Positions 33,832-44,092 of a stretch of DNA of 64,000 bases are shown piece after piece. Origin of the DNA: Salinicola rhizosphaerae (GTDB taxonomy: Bacteria; Pseudomonadota; Gammaproteobacteria; Pseudomonadales; Halomonadaceae); contig NZ_BMZI01000003.1 of assembly GCF_014652715.1 (NCBI RefSeq), forward strand, positions 1 through 64,000, written 5' to 3'. Both the position numbers and the translations under genes were made by a program. The notes under the pieces are model-generated. The model saw only the letters and a program-made list of their open reading frames with translations. It ran no database searches and was not told the origin of the DNA. Each line of letters opens with the position of its first letter. Positions within the stretch are counted from its first letter, which is position 1.

Positions 33832-36057
33832 CTATTGAGGATCGGGCGCCCCCGGCGCCGTGATCGGCTCGCGTGCGCCCTCGCCGGCGGGCTGCACCGG
33901 CGTCTGCTCCATCACCACGCTCATCCTCGGCATGGCGAGATCCAGACCGCGCTCGTCGAAACGCTGCTTCAGGCGCAAATTGAATGCGCGTGCCACGTCC
34001 CACTGCATGATCGGTGCCGTGCGCATGCGCACGCGAAGAATCGCCGCGCCCGCATCGAAACTCTCGATTCCCTGCACCTCCAGCGCGCCCCAGATATGGT
34101 GGCGCATCATCGGGTCGTTGCGCAGCTCGTCGGCGATTTCGCGCACCGTCTCGATCGCCTCGTCGATCTTCATCTGATGCGAGATACGAATACGCATCAA
34201 GGCAATGCCAAATTCACGGGAATAATTCTGAATCCCCTGAATCTGACTGAACGGAATGATATGCACGATGCCATCGAGGTCGCGCAGCTTGACGGTGCGA
34301 ATGCTCAGCGCCTCGACCGTACCCATGTGCGAGCCAAGATTGACGAAATCATCGATCGCCAGGGAATCCTCGATCAGGATGAAAAGACCGGTGATCAGGT
34401 CCTGAACCAGCGTCTGCGCGCCGAAGCCGACCGCCAGGCCGATCACCCCGGCACCGGCCAGCAGCGGCGTCACGTTGACGCCGAGATTGGCCAGCGCGAT
34501 GATCGCGGCGATGACGGCGATGGTCACGAATACCGTGTTGCGCAATAGCGGCGTGATCGTCTGCGCGCGCGCACTGGCGTTGACACGGCGCCCGTGGCGG
34601 CGACTGCTGCGCAGCAGCGCATGCTTGATCGCGGTGTCCGCCAGTATCCACGCCAGCCAGGCCAGCAGAAATGTCACTCCCAGCCCCATGACCGCCTTGG
34701 CGATCTGCTGGCTGATGCCCGCCGAACCGCCGACGGCCCAGAGCGAGGATCCCCAGACGCGCATGGCCAGCTCGGCGAAGATCAGCCAGCTCAGCACATG
34801 CGCCAGGGTAAAACCGAACCGCACCAGCCGATCCCAGTATTCGGAGGCGCGTTTTTCCAGCGCCTTTTCGCGACGGCGATGAATCAGCCCGTTGATGACC
34901 AGCGTCGCGATCATCAGACCGGCCGTGATGATCGCCCGGAAGAAAGCGCTGCGCGAATCTTCCGCCGACATCACCATGGCGATCAGCGAGACCACCACCA
35001 TCAGCAGGATCGGGATATGCCAGACCCGGCTGAACAGCCGGATCAGTTCGCTCGACGCCCGTCGCTCTCGTCGCTGCGCGTAGGGCCGGTTACGCATCAG
35101 ATGGCGAATCGGCCGCCGGAACACGAGCACGAAGATGCCCAGCAGCGATGCCGCACCGACGTTGGCCAGCAGCGAGACGAACGTCGTCAGCCCCTCGCCC
35201 AGCACCTCGACGACGCCAGACGCGTTGGCGGCATCGCCCAGGGCCACGAGCGCTCCCAGCGAAAACAGCCAGCGCGCCCCGCGTCGACGCAGAATTCTCA
35301 ATGCCACCTGGCGGTGGCCGCTGGAGAAGAGCGAAAAGACAATCTCGCAGACCGCGGCAAAAACCGCACCGCAGAGGGTCGCGTAGGCCGCCACCATCGC
35401 CAGCACCATACCGACCGACTGCGTGGCCACCTGGTGGACCGTCGAGAGCGCAGCGGCGAATCCGATTCCCAGCGGCACGACGCGCCGCACGAGATGCCGA
35501 ATCAGCATCCAGGTCGTGGGCTCTTCCGGTAGCTGCAGCGGCAGGCCCAGGCGCCTGACGCCCCAGCGCCAGAGGATCGCCAGGGTCAGCGAGACGCCGA
35601 CCCAGAGCGCCGTCACCCACAGCAGATCGAGCAGCTGGCGCGGCAGCGCCTCGGGCGAGGCCATCAGGCTGGCCACATCCTCCCCCGCCTGTTCGGCCTT
35701 CGCCGACCAGTAGTTGATCGGGTTATCCAGGCCGTCGGCCTCGAGCGTCGTGAACGACTGGGCCAGGGCCCCCAGCAGTCCCCCCGAGCCGGCTTGTTCG
35801 CGGGCATCGGCCGCCGTGGCATCGCGCAGCTGCTTGAGATTATCGAGCAGCGCCTGGCGTTGATCGCCGTTCTCCAACGTGGTGATGATCTGATCGAGCG
35901 AAGCCCGCAGCTCCTTCGGAGTGGGCGCGTCCTGCGTCTGGCTTGCCTGGCCCTGGGAGCCGACCAGCGAACTCAGCGACTGCGCCGATGCCGGCAGGCT
36001 GATGACTGCCATCAGCATCAACGAAAGCATCATCCCGACTCGTTTCCATCCGCTCAC
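33832..36057 (-). CDS. ybiO: YbiO-like moderate-conductance mechanosensitive channel
   Basis: Large MscS-superfamily channel of about 741 residues, releasing solutes on sudden osmotic down-shift. I prefer the GTG at 36057 because AAGGGAG lies 5 nt upstream and a signal peptide (LMLMAVISLPASA) follows directly; the frame also offers a GTG at 36072. A periplasmic N-terminal part is followed by many membrane helices. The pore helix and beta domain are clear near residues 540-610 (LLAGAGVIGLAVGFGAQTLV; QDLITGLFILIEDSLAIDDFV). Length and layout match E. coli YbiO (741). It ends in a Pro/Ala-rich tail. Channel plus trehalose/glycogen genes fit an osmotic theme, but no operon link is visible. Confidence 0.88.
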   Translation of the reverse strand: MSGWKRVGMMLSLMLMAVISLPASAQSLSSLVGSQGQASQTQDAPTPKELRASLDQIITTLENGDQRQALLDNLKQLRDATAADAREQAGSGGLLGALAQSFTTLEADGLDNPINYWSAKAEQAGEDVASLMASPEALPRQLLDLLWVTALWVGVSLTLAILWRWGVRRLGLPLQLPEEPTTWMLIRHLVRRVVPLGIGFAAALSTVHQVATQSVGMVLAMVAAYATLCGAVFAAVCEIVFSLFSSGHRQVALRILRRRGARWLFSLGALVALGDAANASGVVEVLGEGLTTFVSLLANVGAASLLGIFVLVFRRPIRHLMRNRPYAQRRERRASSELIRLFSRVWHIPILLMVVVSLIAMVMSAEDSRSAFFRAIITAGLMIATLVINGLIHRRREKALEKRASEYWDRLVRFGFTLAHVLSWLIFAELAMRVWGSSLWAVGGSAGISQQIAKAVMGLGVTFLLAWLAWILADTAIKHALLRSSRRHGRRVNASARAQTITPLLRNTVFVTIAVIAAIIALANLGVNVTPLLAGAGVIGLAVGFGAQTLVQDLITGLFILIEDSLAIDDFVNLGSHMGTVEALSIRTVKLRDLDGIVHIIPFSQIQGIQNYSREFGIALMRIRISHQMKIDEAIETVREIADELRNDPMMRHHIWGALEVQGIESFDAGAAILRVRMRTAPIMQWDVARAFNLRLKQRFDERGLDLAMPRMSVVMEQTPVQPAGEGAREPITAPGAPDPQ

Positions 36058-36262
36058 ATCGTCTCCCTTCACGCTTTTCCCGCGGTGTCGTCACCCACCT
36101 CATCGAGGTTTCGCTGCCATCATCCTACCCGAGAAGCCCGACGACAACGCGCGTATGGCCGGGCGGAATCGGACGACCAAAGCTTGGTCGTCCGACAAAA
36201 GCTGCTCTACCTTCAGAGGTGAGCCGATTTCATACGCATTGAACTCAAGGAAGGAGAGAGAC

Positions 36263-37027
36263 ATGCAGCTGGCAGGCAAGGTTGCAATGGTCACCGGCAG
36301 CACCCAAGGCATCGGACGCGCCGTGGCCGAGCGGCTGGCTCAGTCGGGTGCGGATGTCGTGGTGTGCGGCAGCAAGCCCTCGGACCGCGCGGAGGAGACC
36401 GCCAGGCGCGTGCGGGCCCACGGCCAGCGCGCGACCATCGTCACCGGCGATCTCGCCGACGTCGAGACCAATCGCCGCCTGATTGCCGAAGGCGTCGAGG
36501 CGATGGGCCAACTGGATATCCTGGTCAACAACGCCGGGCTCGAGATCGATTCGTCGTTTCTCGACGTCGAGGAATCCGATTACGACAAGGTACTCGATCT
36601 CAACCTGAAAGGGGTCTTCTTCACCACTCAGGCTTTCGTACGTCACCTGCGCGATACCGAACGTGGCGGTCGGATCATCAACATGAGCTCGGTACACGAA
36701 GATCTGCCGTTTCCCGGCTTCACCAGCTACTGCCTGAGCAAGGGCGGTATCCGCATGCTGACACGCAATCTGGCGGTGGAGCTGGCGCCACTGGGCATTA
36801 CCGTCAACAGCGTGGCACCGGGAGCCATCAAGACGCCTATCAACTCGGCACTGGATGAAGACCCCGAGAAGCTCCGCAACCTGCTGGGTAACATTCCCCT
36901 CAACCGCCTGGGCCGGCCGGAGGATATCGCCGGCGTCGTGGCGTTTCTCGCCTCGGAAGAGGCGGCCTACATGACCGGCGCCTCGCTACCGGTAGACGGC
37001 GGCCTGCTTTGGCAGTATGAAGAGTGA
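36263..37027 (+). CDS. SDR-family oxidoreductase, glucose-1-dehydrogenase-like
   Basis: Short-chain dehydrogenase of 254 residues from the ATG at 36263 (AAGGAGAG upstream). The frame extends 5' into antisense of the channel gene and is not believed there. The nucleotide-binding TGSTQGIG (about residues 12-19), NNAG, the catalytic Ser in INMSS, and Tyr/Lys in SYCLSKGG are all present. The C-terminus has the PVDGGL motif common in glucose-1-dehydrogenase-like SDRs. It overlaps the trehalase start by 11 nt, so the pair is co-translated. Oxidation of the glucose released by trehalase is a reasonable but untested idea; the substrate is not proven. Confidence 0.85.
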   Translation: MQLAGKVAMVTGSTQGIGRAVAERLAQSGADVVVCGSKPSDRAEETARRVRAHGQRATIVTGDLADVETNRRLIAEGVEAMGQLDILVNNAGLEIDSSFLDVEESDYDKVLDLNLKGVFFTTQAFVRHLRDTERGGRIINMSSVHEDLPFPGFTSYCLSKGGIRMLTRNLAVELAPLGITVNSVAPGAIKTPINSALDEDPEKLRNLLGNIPLNRLGRPEDIAGVVAFLASEEAAYMTGASLPVDGGLLWQYEE

Positions 37028-38627
37028 ATCCTCGCCTCGCCGCACGTTTCCACCTGCCGGGAGTGACGCCATGCTGGACAGCCCCCGGATTCGCCCCGGA
37101 ACCACGAAAGTGAGCGAAGAGAGCGCCATGACGCCCCACGACCGCTATGGCGAACTGTTCGAAGCCGTGGCCATGGCGCACATCTTCGAGGACTCGAAGA
37201 CCTTTGCCGACTGCATTCCCAAGCAGTCGCCGGAGCAGGTCATGAGCGTTTACGAGCAGCATCGTGATCGCGACGATTTCGACCTGCAGACGTTCGTCTC
37301 GGATCATTTCGATGCCGACACCCTGCCCGGCAGCGGCTACGAGTCGCGCCCCGAGCACGACATGTCCGAACATATCGATCGGCTCTGGCCGATCCTGACG
37401 CGCAACTCGCGTCATCATCCGCAGTGGTCGTCACTGCTCTCGCTGTCGCACGACTACGTGGTGCCGGGCGGGCGCTTTCGCGAGTATTACTACTGGGACT
37501 CCTACTTCACCATGCTCGGCCTCGCCGCCAGTGGCGAAGGCCGGCTGCTGCGTGCGGTCACCGACAACTGCGCGGATCTGATCGAGCGCTACGGGCACAT
37601 GCCCAACGGTAACCGCAGCTATTATCTGAGCCGCTCGCAGCCACCGCTGTTTTCGATGATGGTAGAGCTGGTCGAACGTCAGCAGATGCAGGACGCGTGC
37701 GCCTATCTCCCGCAGCTCGAGCGCGAATACGCGTTCTGGATGGACGGCGAGGATCGCCTGCAGCCCGGCGAGAGCCACCGCCGCTGCGTCCGGCTCGACG
37801 AGACACACTGGCTCAACCGCCACTGGGACGATAGGTCCACACCCCGTGAGGAGTCCTTTCGCGAGGATCTGGAGCTATCGCACCAGACGTCGCGACCCGC
37901 AGCACGACTCTTTCGCGACCTGCGCGCCGGTTCGGAGACGGGATGGGATTTCAGCGGCCGCTGGCTCGATGACGTCAAGGACATCACCACGATCCGCACC
38001 ACGGCATTCGTGACGCCGGACCTCAACGCCCTGCTCTTCCATCTCGAGCAGACGCTCGCCCGACTCAACGCCATGACTGGCGCTGCCGCCCGCGCCGACG
38101 AATTTGGCGATCGCGCCCGACGTCGGCAGGCGGCCATGGATCGCTATCTGTGGAGCGAGGATCACGGCGCCTACTTCGATTACGACATCGAGCGTGGCAG
38201 CCTGAGCCCGCATCTCACCGCCGCCAGCGTCGTCCCGCTGTTCGTCCGCGCCGCCTCGCGCGGCCAGGCGGATCGCGTCGCCGGTATCGTTGCCCGACGC
38301 CTGCTGGCGCCAGGCGGGATCGCGACGACGGAGATCAGCGACAGTCACCAGCAGTGGGATCATCCCAACGGCTGGGCGCCGCTGCAGTGGATGGCCATCG
38401 AAGGATTGGGGCATTACGGGTTCGAGGATCTGGCCGAGACCATCGCCGACCGCTGGCTGGCGCTGGTACAGGATCTGTACGACCGCGAACATAAGCTGGT
38501 CGAGAAGTACGTGCTCTACCCCGGGGCCGATTTCGCCACCGGCGGCGAATATCCGCTGCAGGATGGCTTTGGCTGGACCAATGGCGTCACCCGCGCGCTA
38601 CTGGCCCGCCGTGCCGGGAAGCAGTAG
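37017..38627 (+). CDS. treF: Cytoplasmic trehalase (GH37)
   Basis: Alpha,alpha-trehalase of 536 residues, hydrolysing trehalose to two glucose. Both family signatures are intact: [14 protein letters not shown] at about residues 149-162 and [10 protein letters not shown] at about 446-455. The catalytic Asp is in TGWDFSGRW (about residue 303) and the second acid in VEKYVLY. There is no signal peptide, so it is of the TreF rather than TreA type. The N-terminal 38 residues before a further Met are poorly conserved-looking, so the true start may be slightly downstream. Its 3' end overlaps the converging glgB gene by 30 nt. Confidence 0.92.
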   Translation: MKSESSPRRTFPPAGSDAMLDSPRIRPGTTKVSEESAMTPHDRYGELFEAVAMAHIFEDSKTFADCIPKQSPEQVMSVYEQHRDRDDFDLQTFVSDHFDADTLPGSGYESRPEHDMSEHIDRLWPILTRNSRHHPQWSSLLSLSHDYVVPGGRFREYYYWDSYFTMLGLAASGEGRLLRAVTDNCADLIERYGHMPNGNRSYYLSRSQPPLFSMMVELVERQQMQDACAYLPQLEREYAFWMDGEDRLQPGESHRRCVRLDETHWLNRHWDDRSTPREESFREDLELSHQTSRPAARLFRDLRAGSETGWDFSGRWLDDVKDITTIRTTAFVTPDLNALLFHLEQTLARLNAMTGAAARADEFGDRARRRQAAMDRYLWSEDHGAYFDYDIERGSLSPHLTAASVVPLFVRAASRGQADRVAGIVARRLLAPGGIATTEISDSHQQWDHPNGWAPLQWMAIEGLGHYGFEDLAETIADRWLALVQDLYDREHKLVEKYVLYPGADFATGGEYPLQDGFGWTNGVTRALLARRAGKQ

Positions 38628-40832
38628 CGCCACGCCTAGCGGCGGCAGCGTCAATACCAGCGACTGCGTCTCGCCGTGCGCGGCAAGCGGTTCGGTCTCG
38701 AGCCCACCGCCGTTGCCGACATTCGTGCCGCCATAGCATTCGGCATCCGAGTTGAATCGTTCGCGCCAGTGACCCGCCAGCGGCACGCCGATGCGATACC
38801 CCGCCAGAGGCTGCGGCGTCAGGTTAGCCACCGCCAGCACGGGTCGACCCTCGCGGCCGATTCGCCACCAGGCGAAGACGCTGTTCTGGAAGTCGTCGCC
38901 GATCACCCAGCGGAACCCCGCCGAATCGCCGTCCAGCTCGTGAAGCGCCCCGTATTCGCGATAGAGCGCGTTGAGATCGCCGACCAGCCGCTGAACGCCG
39001 GCGTGCGCGGCGGACTGCAAAAGTCCCCAGTCGAGCTCGCGGTCGTGGCTCCACTCCCGCCCCTGGGCGAACTCGCAACCCATGAACAGGAGCTTCTTGC
39101 CCGGATGCAGCCACATGAAGCTCAGATAGGCGCGCAGATTGGCGAAGCGCTGCCAGCCGTCTCCCGGCATCTTGTCGAGCAGCGACCCCTTGCCGTGAAC
39201 CACCTCGTCATGCGAGATCGGCAGCACGAAGCGCTCATTGAAGGCGTAGACCAGCCCAAAAGTCATCTGGTCATGATGATAGCGACGGTAGACGGGGTCG
39301 TGGCTGATGTAGCTCAGCGTGTCGTGCATCCAGCCCATGTTCCACTTGTAGTTGAAGCCCAGCCCGTCATGTTCGACCGGGGCGGTGACCCCCGGCCAGG
39401 CCGTCGACTCCTCGGCGATCATCACCGCACCCGGCACGTCGTCGCGCACGACCTGGTTGAGATGGCGTAGAAACGCCACCGCCTCGAGATTCTCCTTGCC
39501 TCCCAGATGGTTGGGGATCCACTCTCCCTCCTGACGTGAATAGTTGCGATAGAGCATCGACGCGACCGCGTCCACGCGCAGGCCGTCGAGATGGAAGTGG
39601 CGCAGCCAGTGCAACGCCGAGGCGAGCATGAACCCGTGCACCTCTCGCCGTCCGAGGTTGTAGATATAAGTGTTCCAGTCCTGATGGTAGCCCTCGAACG
39701 GGTGGGCGTATTCGTAGAGCGCGGTGCCGTCGAAGTGCGCCAGGCCGTGCGGATCGGAGGGAAAATGCCCGGGAACCCAATCGAGAATTACGCCGATCTC
39801 GGCGACATGGCAGGCATCGATGAAGCCGGCGAAATCTGCCGGCGTGCCGAACCGACCGCTGGGTGCAAACAGTGACAGCGGCTGGTAGCCCCATGAGCCG
39901 CCGAAGGGGTACTCCATGATCGGCATCAGCTCGATATGGGTAAATCCCATTGTCTTGACGTAGGGAATCAGCGACTCGGCCAGGTCGCGCCAGTGATAGA
40001 TGGCCCCCTCGTCGCCACCGTGCTTGCGCCAGGAGCCGGCGTGCACCTCGTAGATCGAGATCGGCGCCGTCGGCGCCTGACGCGATGCGCGTGACGCCAT
40101 CCAGTCTGCGTCGCCCCAGGCAAACGGCGTCGCATCGGCCACGACCGAGGCGGTCAGCGGTGGCGGTTCGGTCGACAGCGCCACCGGATCGGCCTTGAGC
40201 AGCCGCTCGCCGTTGACGTCGATCAGCGCAAATTTGTAGCGCTCGCCGGCACCGATATCGGGAATGAATATCTCCCACACGCCCGCCGGAAATCGACAGC
40301 GCATGCCGTGTCGACGGCTGTCCCAGCCGTTGAAATCGCCCACGACGGCAACGCGCTGCGCGTTCGGCGCCCATACCGCAAACCGCACGCCATCGACCCC
40401 ATCGACACACATGACCTGCGCACCAAGACAGTGACCGAGCTGACGGTGACTGCCCTCATTGATCAGATAGAGATCCGTCTCTCCCAGCAACAGCGGGAAC
40501 GCATAAGGGTCGGCTACGATCTGCGTCGCGTGCGGCCACTCGATCTTTAGACGGTAGCCGACTTCTGCAGCCAGGTGACCGACGAAGAGCCCCTCGATCG
40601 CGGGTGCCGCGCACTCCCCCAGTAAGCGGTCACTGTCACGCTCGACCAGAGATACCGACGTCGCACCCGGCAAATAGGCACGGACAACGATGTCGCTGCC
40701 ATCGCGATGACCGCCGCGCCGGTGCGGGCCGAGCACGGCAAAGGGGTTGACGTGCGTGCCGTGCGCCAGCGCCTCGAGATCGGCGGCACTCAGCGACGCA
40801 TCACCGTGATGCAAGACTTCCGATGGCATCAT
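38598..40832 (-). CDS. glgB: 1,4-alpha-glucan branching enzyme
   Basis: GH13 branching enzyme of 744 residues making alpha-1,6 branches in glycogen. N1 and N2 (CBM48-type) domains precede the barrel. Motifs are [34 protein letters not shown], the nucleophile in [16 protein letters not shown] (about residue 420), the acid/base Glu in IAEESTAWP (about 473) and [12 protein letters not shown]. All four catalytic regions are intact. It follows glgX after a 58-bp gap on the same strand, so DUF2934-glgX-glgB probably form an operon. It is the active counterpart of the degenerate GlgB-like protein at 50.9-52.2 kb. Confidence 0.95.
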   Translation of the reverse strand: MMPSEVLHHGDASLSAADLEALAHGTHVNPFAVLGPHRRGGHRDGSDIVVRAYLPGATSVSLVERDSDRLLGECAAPAIEGLFVGHLAAEVGYRLKIEWPHATQIVADPYAFPLLLGETDLYLINEGSHRQLGHCLGAQVMCVDGVDGVRFAVWAPNAQRVAVVGDFNGWDSRRHGMRCRFPAGVWEIFIPDIGAGERYKFALIDVNGERLLKADPVALSTEPPPLTASVVADATPFAWGDADWMASRASRQAPTAPISIYEVHAGSWRKHGGDEGAIYHWRDLAESLIPYVKTMGFTHIELMPIMEYPFGGSWGYQPLSLFAPSGRFGTPADFAGFIDACHVAEIGVILDWVPGHFPSDPHGLAHFDGTALYEYAHPFEGYHQDWNTYIYNLGRREVHGFMLASALHWLRHFHLDGLRVDAVASMLYRNYSRQEGEWIPNHLGGKENLEAVAFLRHLNQVVRDDVPGAVMIAEESTAWPGVTAPVEHDGLGFNYKWNMGWMHDTLSYISHDPVYRRYHHDQMTFGLVYAFNERFVLPISHDEVVHGKGSLLDKMPGDGWQRFANLRAYLSFMWLHPGKKLLFMGCEFAQGREWSHDRELDWGLLQSAAHAGVQRLVGDLNALYREYGALHELDGDSAGFRWVIGDDFQNSVFAWWRIGREGRPVLAVANLTPQPLAGYRIGVPLAGHWRERFNSDAECYGGTNVGNGGGLETEPLAAHGETQSLVLTLPPLGVALLLPGTAGQ

Positions 40833-40890
40833 GCGACCTCCCTGCTCGCCCCGAAACGTGAACGTGGTGCCTGCCCGAACGCGGTTCGCA

Positions 40891-43176
40891 TCAGCGGGCC
40901 CCCGCCGTCGCGTCTTCCACCAGCTCGAACAGCGACAGACTGCGGGGCCTGACCAGATATTCGCTGCTCAGCGGGCAGTGTATGTCGTCCGCAGCTGGAT
41001 CAAAGGTATCGACACGGCGCACCCACTCACTGCCACCCGGCACGTCCGGCAGCACGAACATGACATCGGCATCGCTGGCGTTGAGCGCCAGCAGCACGGT
41101 GATATCGCTGCCGAAACGGCAGATGCCGGTAGGCTGGGCGTGGCCGTTAAGAACGACTCCGATCGCTCTCGCCTTGTCATCGTGCCAATCGTCGACGCGC
41201 ATCTCCTCAGCCGAGGGCTTGAGCCAGGAGACATCCTTGATGCCCAGGCTCTCGTTGAGTTTGCCGGTCATGAATCGTCCGCGCTCGAGAATCGGGTACT
41301 GGCGGCGAAGGCGGATCAGATAACGGGTGAACGCGCGCAGATCGCGGCCTTCATCGGAAAGATCCCAGTTCACCCAGCCGATCTCGCTGTCCTGGCAGTA
41401 GGCATTGTTGTTACCGCCTTGGGTTCTTGCAAACTCATCGCCCGCCAGCAGCATCGGCGTGCCCTGAGACAGAATCAGCGTTGCCAGCAGGTTGCGCATC
41501 TGGCGCATGCGCAGCTCGCGGATCTCGGCATCGTCGGTCTCCCCCTCGACGCCGTGATTCCAGGAGAGATTGTTGTCGTGGCCGTCGCGATTCTCCTCGC
41601 CGTTGGCCTGATTGTGCTTGTCGTTGTAACTGACCAGGTCCCGCAGCGTGAAGCCATCATGCGCGGTAATGAAGTTGATCGAGGAGAACGCCTTGCGACC
41701 GCGGTGGTCGAACAGATCGGCGGAGGCCGTCAGCCGATTGGCGAAGGCCGGCAGCTGTCCGGCATCGCCGCGCCAGAAGGCGCGCATGTCGTCGCGGAAG
41801 CGATCGTTCCACTCAGCCCAGCCGGGCGGAAACTTGCCGACCTGATAGCCGCCCGGACCGCAGTCCCAGGGTTCGGCGATCAGCTTGCACTGCGACAGCA
41901 GCGGGTCCTGCCGGCAGGAGTCGAGGAAGCCACCGCCCTCGTCGAAGCCGTCCGCCTCGCGGCCGAGGATGGTCGCCAGATCGAAACGGAAGCCGTCGAC
42001 CCGCATCTCGTCGGCCCAGTAGCGCAGCGAGTCGGTCACCATCTGCAGCACGCGCGGATGGGAGAGATTCAGCGTGTTGCCGGTGCCGGTATCGTTGATG
42101 TAATAACGCGGCTCCTCCGGCATCAGACGGTAGTAGGAGGCGTTGTCGATGCCCTTGAACGAAAGCGTCGGCCCCAATTCGTTGCCTTCGGCGGTGTGGT
42201 TGTAGACCACGTCGAGCAGAATCTCGATGCCGGCCGCGTGATAACGCGCCACCATCTGCTTGAATTCGCTGATACTCTCGGTCGCCATGTAGCGCGGATG
42301 CGGCACGAAGAACGCCAGCGTGTTGTAACCCCAGTAGTTATGGAGCCCCTTCTCCTGCAGATGCCGATCGTCGACGAAGGCGTGAATCGGCATCAGTTCG
42401 AGCGATGAGATACCGAGATCGCCGAGATAATCGATGATCTCGGGTACCGCGAGTCCAGAAAAGGTACCGCGCAGCTCCTCCGGTACGCCGGGGTGGCGCA
42501 TGGTGTAGCCGCGAACGTGAGTCTCGTAGATGACCGTGTCACTCCAGGGCACCAGAATCTCCGTCGAGCGGCCCCAGGTGAACGCCGGGTCGATCACCCG
42601 ACACCGCGGCATGAAAGGCGCGCTGTCGCGCTCGTCGAAGCTGAGATCGCCATCCTCGTGGCCGATGGTGTAGCCGTAGAGCGCATCGTCCCAGATCAAC
42701 TCGCCGACGAGCTGCTTGGCGTAGGGGTCGATCAGCAGCTTGTTCGGATTGAATCGATGGCCGGCCTCCGGCTCGTAGGGGCCGTGAACTCGATAGCCGT
42801 AAAGCTGACCGGGCCGTGCATCGGGCAGATAGCCGTGCCACACCTCGTCGGTATATTCCGGCAGCGCGATGCGCTCGAGCTCGGTCTTGCCGTCGTCATC
42901 GAACAAGCAGAGCTCGACCCGTGTCGCATTGGCCGAGAACAGCGCGAAGTTGACACCCAACCCGTCCCAGGTCGCGCCTAGCGGGTAGGGCAAACCCTCG
43001 CGGATTCGCGAACACTCGAGCAGGCTGCCGTTGACGGCCGTCCCGCCACCGCTGCCCATCGACTCGTCCGCGCCGTGACGCGCCACTGCCTCGGGCTGCT
43101 GATCGCCCCAGATCGCGTCGCTCCCCTTTGGCCCCTCGACGTTCGCTCGCATCATGTGCCCGTCTCTATCGTCCAT
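40891..43176 (-). CDS. glgX: Glycogen debranching enzyme GlgX
   Basis: Isoamylase-type debrancher (GH13) of 761 residues. Motifs are [15 protein letters not shown] (CBM48 start), [28 protein letters not shown], the nucleophile in [11 protein letters not shown], the acid in [16 protein letters not shown], and [16 protein letters not shown]. The N-terminal about 40 residues before the CBM are low-complexity and may be extra. GGAGG lies about 10 nt before the ATG, directly after an inverted repeat (43192-43210). It releases the outer chains that MalQ and TreY/TreZ can use. Confidence 0.94.
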   Translation of the reverse strand: MDDRDGHMMRANVEGPKGSDAIWGDQQPEAVARHGADESMGSGGGTAVNGSLLECSRIREGLPYPLGATWDGLGVNFALFSANATRVELCLFDDDGKTELERIALPEYTDEVWHGYLPDARPGQLYGYRVHGPYEPEAGHRFNPNKLLIDPYAKQLVGELIWDDALYGYTIGHEDGDLSFDERDSAPFMPRCRVIDPAFTWGRSTEILVPWSDTVIYETHVRGYTMRHPGVPEELRGTFSGLAVPEIIDYLGDLGISSLELMPIHAFVDDRHLQEKGLHNYWGYNTLAFFVPHPRYMATESISEFKQMVARYHAAGIEILLDVVYNHTAEGNELGPTLSFKGIDNASYYRLMPEEPRYYINDTGTGNTLNLSHPRVLQMVTDSLRYWADEMRVDGFRFDLATILGREADGFDEGGGFLDSCRQDPLLSQCKLIAEPWDCGPGGYQVGKFPPGWAEWNDRFRDDMRAFWRGDAGQLPAFANRLTASADLFDHRGRKAFSSINFITAHDGFTLRDLVSYNDKHNQANGEENRDGHDNNLSWNHGVEGETDDAEIRELRMRQMRNLLATLILSQGTPMLLAGDEFARTQGGNNNAYCQDSEIGWVNWDLSDEGRDLRAFTRYLIRLRRQYPILERGRFMTGKLNESLGIKDVSWLKPSAEEMRVDDWHDDKARAIGVVLNGHAQPTGICRFGSDITVLLALNASDADVMFVLPDVPGGSEWVRRVDTFDPAADDIHCPLSSEYLVRPRSLSLFELVEDATAGAR

Positions 43177-43191
43177 GTCCTACCGACCTCC

Positions 43192-43210
43192 AGGCGGAAT
43201 CATTCCGCCT
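43192..43210. promoter_or_regulatory. Inverted repeat in the glgX leader
   Basis: A 19-bp palindrome with 9-bp arms (43192-43200 and 43202-43210) around one central base. On the minus strand it ends directly before the GGAGG of glgX. It could be an operator or a leader hairpin that affects ribosome access or the DUF2934/glgX expression ratio. No T-run follows, so it is not a standard terminator. Confidence 0.5.
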
Positions 43211-43283
43211 TGCAAGATGCCCTTGACACCATCCGGTACCCCGACGCGAGCGCGTCAGATATTCAGACATGCGGCCGGCCAAC

Positions 43284-43793
43284 CTACTTGGACGACTCGC
43301 CGGAAGGCTCATTTGAAGCGCCGGGCTTCTTGCGCGGCTTGGTCGGGGTCTTGGCGCCCAGGTCCGAGCCCGCCTTGGTACCCGGCTTTCCGCTACCCGC
43401 GCCCGCCTTCTTGGCGCTCCGCCCCGGAGTTTTTGCACCGCCGGCCGACTTGGCGCCAGCCTGTCGTGGTCTGGACGGCTTCGCGGGGGCTGCGGGATGG
43501 ACTTCGACGCCGGTGTCCTCCTCCTTGCGCGCCTCGGTTTCGGGATCGTCGAGCGGCAGCCGCGGCTCGTCGATGCCGATTTCGTCGGGCTCCGCCGGCG
43601 GATCCTCGCCTTCCAACGGGGAGGGCTCATTGCCGGCCTCGCGCCACTCCTGCTCCTCCTCGCGCGCGTTTTCCGCTTCGACGATACGCTCCGCCATCTC
43701 CCAATGCCGGGCCTCCTGCCCGTCGGGTCGCCCCTCGGATTCCCAGATGCGATACGCCAGCATGCGTATCCGTTGTTCGCGACTCGTCATCAT
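43284..43793 (-). CDS. DUF2934 protein with basic Ala/Gly/Lys-rich tail
   Basis: Protein of 169 residues from the ATG at 43793 (GGGAG about 6 nt upstream; the 25 residues of an upstream start look non-coding). Residues about 3-45 are the DUF2934 module: RIRMLAYRIWESEGRPDGQE and HWEMAERIVEAE. An acidic stretch follows (about 45-95), then a Lys/Ala/Gly/Pro-rich histone-H1-like tail (about 105-169). In pseudomonads a DUF2934 gene lies in the same place between glgX and treY (recalled from the P. aeruginosa PA2160-2165 region). The conserved position suggests a role in glycogen/trehalose metabolism, but its activity is unknown. Confidence 0.75.
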   Translation of the reverse strand: MMTSREQRIRMLAYRIWESEGRPDGQEARHWEMAERIVEAENAREEEQEWREAGNEPSPLEGEDPPAEPDEIGIDEPRLPLDDPETEARKEEDTGVEVHPAAPAKPSRPRQAGAKSAGGAKTPGRSAKKAGAGSGKPGTKAGSDLGAKTPTKPRKKPGASNEPSGESSK

Positions 43794-43940
43794 GTTGCTC
43801 TCCCTTTTCGGCTGTGACTCATCGGGATCATCCCTGGCCCGATCGAGCCGATGTGTGACACACGACAAGACTCCCGCAGGAAGCCTCGTGTCTTGCTAGA
43901 TCGTTCCCGGATCACCTCTCCGGGTCGTCTGCCTGCTCGT

Positions 43941-44060
43941 CTCTTTCACCTTGGCGATTCTCTTTTCAACCCAGCGATACTCTTTTCAACCCGGCAGCTT
44001 TTTAGTCAACCCAGCGGCTCTTTAGTCAACCCAGAACCTCTCTACAACATAGCGGCTCTT
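43941..44060. repeat. Tandem 20-bp repeats (4 clear copies plus degenerate edge copies)
   Basis: Clear copies begin at 43961, 43981, 44001 and 44021, exactly 20 bp apart, sharing TCAACCC at the same phase. A fifth copy (44041) and a sixth (43941) are more diverged. The array sits between the treY stop (44093) and the DUF2934 start (43793), that is in the upstream region of DUF2934-glgX-glgB. The near-two-helical-turn period would put bound protein on one face of the DNA. Confidence 0.75.
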
Positions 44061-44092
44061 GCGGGATGGGAGCACTCGCGAGTGATAACGGC

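Noticed and set aside
43941-44060. Possible CRISPR array
   Set aside because: The repeats are contiguous at 20 bp with no unique spacers and no cas genes are present.
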